From the IMG/VR virus record IMGVR_UViG_3300032665_000132, positions 1 through 31,403 of that record: a stretch of DNA of 31,403 nt; one strand, given 5' to 3'. Below the pieces are notes generated by a model. The model ran no database searches. It saw only the letters and a list, made by a program, of their open reading frames with translations, and was not told the DNA's origin. A program made the position numbers and the translations under genes. Below are positions 26,825 to 31,403 of this stretch, one piece after another. Source of the stretch: a virus. The stretch's first letter is position 1; every line of letters begins with the position of its first letter.

Positions 26825-27209
26825 ATGTCTTATTTTAGGTGACAGCATAGCAGTTGGCACACATCAGTATCGTGCAGAATGTGCTGTGTATGCAAGCAGT
26901 GGTATCACCAGTCATGCTTGGCTTCATCGCTATGCAAATGCAGACTTGACTGCAAAAACTGTTGTCATCAGTTTGGGCAGCAACGACTCTGAACAAGGTT
27001 CTCGACAGGATTTGGAAATGATTCGCAACCGAGTGCAAGCCGATACTGTGTTTTGGATTGTACCGGCTATCAAACCATATGTGCAGGAAATCGTTAAAAG
27101 TGTGGCCTCTGAACATCATGACAGGATAATTTATATTCCAGTAATCTCATCGGATGGTGTGCATCCCAATGCAAAAGGTTATAAAATGATAGCAGAGCAA
27201 ATACGATGA
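26814..27209 (+). CDS. SGNH-hydrolase-like protein (131 aa)
   Basis: From ATG 26814 the protein begins MIFECLILGDSIAVGTHQYR. The GDS of block I supplies the nucleophile Ser, SLGSNDSEQ gives the block III Gly-x-Asn-Asp pattern, and SSDGVHPNAKGYK gives the C-terminal Asp-x-x-His. This is the SGNH/GDSL esterase layout, at 131 residues a minimal domain. SGNH enzymes deacylate lipids or carbohydrates, and the phage role may be modification of a surface glycan. It lacks a signal peptide. Translation probably depends on the upstream mini-frame. Confidence 0.75.
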   Translation: MIFECLILGDSIAVGTHQYRAECAVYASSGITSHAWLHRYANADLTAKTVVISLGSNDSEQGSRQDLEMIRNRVQADTVFWIVPAIKPYVQEIVKSVASEHHDRIIYIPVISSDGVHPNAKGYKMIAEQIR

Positions 27210-27373
27210 TATTTCACGAGATTTGTCAAGTTGGAGGAAAGGTCTGGAATCAAGTCAGACGACAGGTCAATGATGAGGTTGTGTATCAGGTCGGTGATCA
27301 GGTCTGGAGTCGGGCCTGGAATCATGTCAAGGTTCAGGTCTGGTATCAGGGTTGGGATGATTTAAGATGGTAA
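27206..27373 (+). CDS. QV-repeat protein, copy 1 (55 aa)
   Basis: The sequence MIFHEICQVGGKVWNQVRRQ followed by VYQVGDQVWSRAWNHVKVQV is a degenerate repeat of a Q-V-x-x-Q-V-W type. It overlaps the SGNH stop by 4 bases and the next copy by 7. Repeats of this kind occur in phage and other genomes with no known function to me. The end GWDDLRW matches copy 2 (MDDLKW). Confidence 0.5.
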   Translation: MIFHEICQVGGKVWNQVRRQVNDEVVYQVGDQVWSRAWNHVKVQVWYQGWDDLRW

Positions 27374-27528
27374 AGAAAAGTATTGATAAAGTCAGGGATC
27401 AGGTCTATAATCAGGTCAGTTGGCAAGTCTGGTATCAGGCTTGGTATCAGGTTGGGTATCGGGTCTGGAATCATGTTAATCAGGTAGAAAATGGCGGTGT
27501 TCAGGCCATGGATGATCTAAAATGGTGA
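27367..27528 (+). CDS. QV-repeat protein, copy 2 (53 aa)
   Basis: It starts MVKKSIDKVRDQVYNQVSWQ and continues VWYQAWYQVGYRVWNHVNQV, the same repeat type as its upstream neighbour, and ends MDDLKW. The ATG overlaps the neighbour's end, and the downstream truncated copy repeats its start. It appears to be part of a tandem duplication. Confidence 0.5.
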   Translation: MVKKSIDKVRDQVYNQVSWQVWYQAWYQVGYRVWNHVNQVENGGVQAMDDLKW

Positions 27529-27560
27529 GGAAAAGTATTGATAAAGTCGGGAGCAGATAA
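27522..27560 (+). pseudogene. Truncated third QV-repeat copy
   Basis: The frame MVRKSIDKVGSR repeats the first residues of copy 2 (MVKKSIDKV) and then stops after 12 codons. The DNA around it duplicates 27356-27395, so it looks like the remains of another tandem unit. Confidence 0.55.
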
Positions 27561-27606
27561 AATATAATATGTTAAAATTTAACAGAAACTAGAAAAAGCA
27601 AGTGAA

Positions 27607-27813
27607 ATGACTGAAAAAAATCATTTATCCCGTTTGAAAGAAGCATTGGAATCTGCTTCGGTTGTTGTTGATCATGGTGGCATTAATCCAACTTATCTGG
27701 TTGATACACTGACCAAAACATATCCCAAAAAGCAAGTGATTGAAATGATCCAACAGGGTCTTGAAAAGAATGAAATTGCACTAAACACTGACGGAATGGT
27801 TATTTTTTTATGA
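27607..27813 (+). CDS. Small unknown protein (68 aa)
   Basis: It starts MTEKNHLSRLKEALESASVV and contains YLVDTLTKTYPKKQVIEMIQ and GLEKNEIALNTDGMVIFL. The pattern (helices then a strand) resembles a small winged-helix but is too short and divergent to assign. Confidence 0.55.
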   Translation: MTEKNHLSRLKEALESASVVVDHGGINPTYLVDTLTKTYPKKQVIEMIQQGLEKNEIALNTDGMVIFL

Positions 27814-27836
27814 ATAATATATTGGAGGATGCAATA

Positions 27837-27983
27837 ATGCAACTTTATAAAGATGAAGAAATTATCAACAGTTTGGTATATTATATCAATCGGTTGGTTG
27901 TAGGTGATGATTGTATGGAATCACTAACAGAAACCATGCAGAAATTTGGTTTTTGGGATCAAGATGGATTCATTCCCTGTTGA
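27837..27983 (+). CDS. Small acidic unknown protein (48 aa)
   Basis: I use ATG 27837, 8 bases after GGAGG, giving MQLYKDEEIINSLVYYINRL and ending FWDQDGFIPC. An in-frame ATG at 27810 overlapping the previous stop is a possible longer start. No family recognised. Confidence 0.55.
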   Translation: MQLYKDEEIINSLVYYINRLVVGDDCMESLTETMQKFGFWDQDGFIPC

Positions 27984-28012
27984 GGAAGAAGAGGAATGAT
28001 GGAGGCACCAGA

Positions 28013-28228
28013 ATGACCGAGAAACCATGCGGATGTTTGTCGTGTCAGGACAAACGCCGTCAAGAATTGCCAGAGGCTGATTTTATCACAAGTCTTACTG
28101 GTCAAGACTTATATTTTCGCTATGCGTGTGAAATTTGCGGCAACAAAAGATGTCCACATCATTCAGATCACCGGCTTGCATGCACAAACAGCAACGCAAC
28201 CGGACAGCCTGGGAGTTTTTACCAATGA
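28013..28228 (+). CDS. Small Cys/His-rich protein, likely zinc-binding (71 aa)
   Basis: From ATG 28013, with GGAGG 9 bases upstream, it reads MTEKPCGCLSCQDKRRQELP and then CEICGNKRCPHHSDHRLACT. The cysteine pairs (CGC, C, CEIC, C) and histidines suggest one or two zinc sites. Similar small proteins occur in phages; function unknown. A longer upstream start lacks a ribosome site. Confidence 0.6.
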   Translation: MTEKPCGCLSCQDKRRQELPEADFITSLTGQDLYFRYACEICGNKRCPHHSDHRLACTNSNATGQPGSFYQ

Positions 28229-28271
28229 CTTGCTTTGCTTTTGCTATTATTCATAATTAAGAGGACTTAAA

Positions 28272-28727
28272 ATGCAACTTGGATCACCAATCGAAGCAGT
28301 TCATCAATCGGTGGCTGCAGCCATTTATCGCGATCTTCCTGATATACATTATCAAGGTCGGGATTGGTCACTGTGGAGTAAAATGACTGAAACTGAGAAA
28401 AAGGAATCTATGAAAAACGATAGATTGGTTCCCAGAATAGACAAAACCAGACGCCCATATGAAAAAGACATTGAAGTGATCATGTTTCCCCAGGTGTGGG
28501 GAAACACTTCTTTGGGATATGGAGGCATGGGTGGTGCTGCAATGACACCAGCATACACAGTGATAGTTCAAACTCATACTCATGCTTGTGTGTATTTTGG
28601 ATCAAGCGGAACATTGGCTTACATGATAAATTTCACCACACAAAGTGCTGAAGGTCGTGAAAAATTCCGACAGGATATGCAATGCCACATTATGAAAGAC
28701 AAGAAAAATGCAGGTGTATATCTATGA
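28272..28727 (+). CDS. Unknown protein (151 aa)
   Basis: It starts MQLGSPIEAVHQSVAAAIYR after AGAGGACTTAAA. The middle is Gly/Met-rich (GNTSLGYGGMGGAAMTPAYT), followed by a strand-rich region (VIVQTHTHACVYFGSSGTLA). The end is basic. It looks like a single globular alpha/beta domain; no family recognised. Confidence 0.55.
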   Translation: MQLGSPIEAVHQSVAAAIYRDLPDIHYQGRDWSLWSKMTETEKKESMKNDRLVPRIDKTRRPYEKDIEVIMFPQVWGNTSLGYGGMGGAAMTPAYTVIVQTHTHACVYFGSSGTLAYMINFTTQSAEGREKFRQDMQCHIMKDKKNAGVYL

Positions 28728-28993
28728 ATAAATTTATTAAAGAATTAGCCAAAGAAGCAGGATTTGATGAATATGATGGGTCCCTTATCAAGGAAGGGCG
28801 TGACTGTGAAGTTTATGTCGATAATGAATTAGAAAAGTTTGCCGAATTAATCATTGAAATGTGTATGGAAATAGTTATAAATTCTGATCCAAGTCCCAAA
28901 ATGGTTGTTCATGAACCATACAGAACTATTGTTGAAAATATAAAAGATTACTTCTGGTATGAAGAAGATATCTTTGAAGATAAAGAGGAATAA
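28724..28993 (+). CDS. Small acidic phage protein, family shared with 24469 (89 aa)
   Basis: The ATG overlaps the previous stop (ATGA). It begins MNKFIKELAKEAGFDEYDGS and contains LEKFAELIIEMCMEIVINSD, matching the F-A-E-L-I-x-E-x-C pattern of many small phage proteins and of the gene at 24469. Function unknown. Confidence 0.65.
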   Translation: MNKFIKELAKEAGFDEYDGSLIKEGRDCEVYVDNELEKFAELIIEMCMEIVINSDPSPKMVVHEPYRTIVENIKDYFWYEEDIFEDKEE

Positions 28994-28996
28994 GTA

Positions 28997-29179
28997 ATGG
29001 ATGAATATTGGAACACTGTTAATATATTAGGGAATACTATAGGAAGATTGACAATTTCAATGCTCTGCTACGAGGTTGATGAATGTGAACCTCAAAGAAT
29101 TAGAACAGAGAAAGATATTGAATCAATAAAGCAACAAATGAGAACTTTTATTAAAATGCATAGAGGCAAACAAGTATGA
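28997..29179 (+). CDS. Small unknown protein coupled to thyX (60 aa)
   Basis: It starts MDEYWNTVNILGNTIGRLTI after AGAGGAATAAGTA and ends KQQMRTFIKMHRGKQV. Its stop overlaps the thyX ATG by 4 bases. No domain recognised. Confidence 0.55.
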   Translation: MDEYWNTVNILGNTIGRLTISMLCYEVDECEPQRIRTEKDIESIKQQMRTFIKMHRGKQV

Positions 29180-29820
29180 ATACAGCTAAAATTGTTGCAA
29201 TTACACAACCTGTGATTGACTCTGTTAATCTAACTCCAGAAGAATTTATTGCTTATTGTGCAAGAGTTTCAAATCCATCAAATCAAATGAATTCTGAAAC
29301 ATCTGATAAGTTATTAAAGTATCTTATTAAAAACAAACATTGGTCCCCGTTCGAAATGTTGTCTGTCACAATGGAAATTAATACCACTCGTGATATTGCT
29401 CGACAAATTCTTCGGCATCGCTCATTCTCTTTTCAAGAATTCTCTCAACGTTATGCCGATCCAACTAAGGATCTTGGTTTTATTACTAAAGAAGCACGCC
29501 TTCAAGATACAAAGAATAGACAAAATTCTATTGAAACGGATGATGAATTACTCAACAAGAATTGGGAGGCCATGCAAAATGTTGTGAAGAATGCAACACT
29601 TGATGCATATAAGTGGGCCATTGAACATGGTATTGCTAAGGAACAAGCTCGAGCAGTTCTTCCTGAAGGCCTCGTTCTTTCCAAGTTGTATATGGCAGGA
29701 ACTCTTCGATCGTGGATCCACTATTGTGATCTACGTAGATCAAACGGCACTCAAAAAGAACACAAGGAAGTAGCGGAATCTGCATATAAAGAGTTGACAA
29801 ACTACTTTAAGTTTATATAA
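29176..29820 (+). CDS. thyX: Flavin-dependent thymidylate synthase (ThyX)
   Basis: ThyX makes dTMP from dUMP using FAD and methylene-tetrahydrofolate, supplying DNA synthesis. The signature RHRSFSFQEFSQRY at residues 80-93 is the ThyX motif. ARAVLPEGLVLSKLYMAGTL and the RSWIHYCDLRRSNGTQKEHK region contain the substrate-binding residues. The length (214) is normal. It is followed by nrdA, giving a nucleotide-supply pair, as in many T4-like marine phages. The start overlaps the upstream gene. Confidence 0.95.
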   Translation: MNTAKIVAITQPVIDSVNLTPEEFIAYCARVSNPSNQMNSETSDKLLKYLIKNKHWSPFEMLSVTMEINTTRDIARQILRHRSFSFQEFSQRYADPTKDLGFITKEARLQDTKNRQNSIETDDELLNKNWEAMQNVVKNATLDAYKWAIEHGIAKEQARAVLPEGLVLSKLYMAGTLRSWIHYCDLRRSNGTQKEHKEVAESAYKELTNYFKFI

Positions 29821-29826
29821 TGGGTC

Positions 29827-29834
29827 TATAAATA
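29827..29834 (+). promoter_or_regulatory. T4-type late promoter after thyX
   Basis: This is an exact TATAAATA octamer, 6 bases after the thyX stop. It is followed by a structured segment and a terminator-like hairpin before nrdA, so its transcript may be a small RNA rather than nrdA mRNA. Confidence 0.6.
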
Positions 29835-29837
29835 ATT

Positions 29838-29938
29838 TACTCTATGTTAATTGCGGTGATTGGGTAGAATCTTGCACGGCCATAGTTGAGGATTATGAAA
29901 GTAATTTTAAGGTGTTTGATTACACACCTTAGTTTTAA
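29838..29938 (+). ncRNA. Structured leader or small RNA before nrdA
   Basis: CTCTATG (about 29840) can pair with CATAG and GAG near 29880, enclosing a loop with smaller pairs. AAGGTGT (29909-29915) pairs perfectly with ACACCTT (29924-29930), followed by AGTTTTAA. No protein frame covers it. A late small RNA, or an attenuator controlling nrdA, both fit. The late promoter, structure and terminator mirror 13636-13795. Confidence 0.45.
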
Positions 29939-29950
29939 TAGGATATATTA

Positions 29951-31403
29951 ATGACAATTTATGTTCAGAAAAGAAGCGGAGATCGGGAACTTCTTGATCT
30001 AAATAAATTCCATAAAATGGTAGAGCACGGGTGCCACAATGTTACCGGTGTATCAGTTTCAGAAATTGAATTAAAAACTCAAATTCAATTTTATGACGGA
30101 ATCAAATCTACTGATATTCAGGAAACTCTTATCAAAGCTGCTTCTGAACTTATTTCTGAAGAAACACCGAATTATCAATATGTAGCTTCAAGATTTATCA
30201 ATTATCAACTACGGAAGGAGGTTTATAATAATCATGAACCTCTTAATCTATATTCACACGTAAAGAATGTTGTGAAGGCAGGATATTATGATTCTGAAAT
30301 TTTAGGTCATTATACAGAGGAAGAATTTTATCAAATTGATTCTTTTATAGATCATAGGAGAGATTTCAATATTTCCTATGCAGGAATGGAGCAACTTCGC
30401 GGCAAATATCTTATCAAGGATAGAGTTACCAAGAAATATTATGAAACGCCACAAATGGCTTTTATTCTCATTCCTATGGTTCTTTTCAGAAACTATCCAA
30501 AGAATACTAGACTACAGTGGGTTCGAGATTTTTATGATTCACTCTCGAACTTTGAAATTTCACTTCCAACACCAATCATGGCTGGACTTCGTTCACCCGT
30601 CAAGCAATTTAGTTCCTGTGTTCTCATTGAAACAGATGATTCATTAAATTCAATCAATGCCACAACATCTTCGATTGTAAATTATGTTTCACAAAAAGCA
30701 GGAATTGGTATTGGTGCAGGTCGAATTCGCGCTATCAATTCAAAGATTAGAAATGGTGATACATCACATACTGGTGTAATTCCTTTTTATAAACTATTTC
30801 AGTCTGCCGTAAAGTCTTGTTCTCAGGGTGGTGTCCGTGGTGGTGCCGCAACTCTATACTATCCTTTTTGGCATCTTGAAATTGAAGATATGCTTGTTTT
30901 AAAGAACAACAAGGGTGTCGAGGAAAATCGGATCAGACATTTAGACTATGGAGTTCAATTCAATAAAGTAATGTATGAACGTCTATTGACCAATTCAAAT
31001 ATTACTTTATTTTCACCACATGATGTTCCAGAACTCTATGAAGCATTTTTTATTGATGTCGATAAGTTTAGAACTCTCTATGAGGAAGCAGAAAACAATC
31101 CGGATATTAGAAAGAAATCTGTTCCTGCTCTAGAACTTTTCACCAAGTTTATGAATGAAAGAAAAGATACAGGTCGTATCTATCTAATGAATGTCGACCA
31201 TGCAAATGATCATGGTTCCTTTATTAAAGAATTAGCTCCTATTCGTATGAGCAATTTGTGCTGCGAAATCACACTTACTACCCAACCACTTGAGTCTTTG
31301 GATGATCCCAATGGTGAAATTTCTCTCTGCACTCTTGCAGCAATCAACTGGGGAAAGATTAAGAATCCAAATGATTTTAAAAAGCCATGTGACTTAGTAG
31401 TTC
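29951..31403 (+). CDS. nrdA: Class Ia ribonucleotide reductase, large subunit (partial)
   Basis: The frame opens at ATG 29951 and continues through the window end, about 484 codons, with the C-terminus missing. The enzyme makes deoxyribonucleotides from ribonucleotides. The N-terminal 90 residues (VQKRSGDRELLDLNKFHKMV onward) look like an ATP cone. FSSCVLIETDDS holds the first redox Cys. MSNLCCEITL holds the active-site Asn-x-Cys-x-Glu. The small subunit is not in the window. It lies next to thyX. AATAGGA precedes the ATG, and the leader holds the structured segment above. Confidence 0.92.
   Translation, partial: MTIYVQKRSGDRELLDLNKFHKMVEHGCHNVTGVSVSEIELKTQIQFYDGIKSTDIQETLIKAASELISEETPNYQYVASRFINYQLRKEVYNNHEPLNLYSHVKNVVKAGYYDSEILGHYTEEEFYQIDSFIDHRRDFNISYAGMEQLRGKYLIKDRVTKKYYETPQMAFILIPMVLFRNYPKNTRLQWVRDFYDSLSNFEISLPTPIMAGLRSPVKQFSSCVLIETDDSLNSINATTSSIVNYVSQKAGIGIGAGRIRAINSKIRNGDTSHTGVIPFYKLFQSAVKSCSQGGVRGGAATLYYPFWHLEIEDMLVLKNNKGVEENRIRHLDYGVQFNKVMYERLLTNSNITLFSPHDVPELYEAFFIDVDKFRTLYEEAENNPDIRKKSVPALELFTKFMNERKDTGRIYLMNVDHANDHGSFIKELAPIRMSNLCCEITLTTQPLESLDDPNGEISLCTLAAINWGKIKNPNDFKKPCDLVV

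Overview
The window is part of the genome of a large, AT-rich, T4-like (tailed, contractile-type) bacteriophage. The evidence is a nearly complete T4-type replication set in recognisable form: family B DNA polymerase (gp43-like), UvsX recombinase, gp41-type helicase and gp61-type primase. It also has T4-type late promoter octamers (TATAAATA), a tRNA cluster, thyX and nrdA for nucleotide supply, and head-internal proteins with capsid-targeting N-termini. The host is probably a Gram-negative proteobacterium: there are consensus sigma-70-type promoters, separate i-spanin and o-spanin genes, and a DUF1127 protein typical of Alpha- and Gammaproteobacteria. I cannot name the phage or its host.

Layout. 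1-1696 is a leftward early-type operon of small unknown genes. 1700-2200 is a gene-free control region built as a large imperfect inverted repeat. It holds eight copies of a 14-bp iteron and two outward-facing, near-identical promoters, and may be a replication origin or an operator array. 2213-3387 is the rightward counterpart, including a SprT-like metallopeptidase. 3457-4646 is a tRNA cluster (Arg, Asn, Thr, Tyr, Ser, Pro) with an interrupted tRNA-Arg relic, a winged-helix gene and two structured non-tRNA stretches. 4662-5936 carries speD (AdoMet decarboxylase) and small genes. 5937-6577 is a leftward spanin pair. 6578-8327 holds an Hsp20 chaperone, a DUF1127 protein, a strong terminator and a GH19-type endolysin.

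8379-13599 is the replication and recombination block (polymerase, uvsX, helicase). 13600-13837 has no convincing protein gene but contains a late promoter, a structured RNA candidate, a terminator and a second late promoter. 13838-20524 is a late operon. Several of its proteins begin with a T4 internal-protein-like capsid-targeting motif fused to enzyme-like bodies: a HAD phosphatase, a PD-(D/E)xK-like nuclease, a ligase-like nucleotidyltransferase with KxDG, and a TxGH nucleotidylyltransferase. A Dps-like ferritin and an AT-hook protein lie alongside. 20568-23118 encodes virion proteins, a holin candidate and small late proteins. 23203-24225 is the primase. 24225-29179 is a dense run of small unknown genes. 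29176-31403 is thyX followed by the start of nrdA, with a late-promoter/terminator RNA candidate between them.

The most interesting reading is that 13838-18208 encodes a set of nucleic-acid and nucleotide enzymes that may be loaded into the phage head and delivered with the DNA. The iteron-rich inverted repeat and the structured RNA candidates are the next most notable. All functional calls come from reading motifs by eye; no database search or folding program was run.
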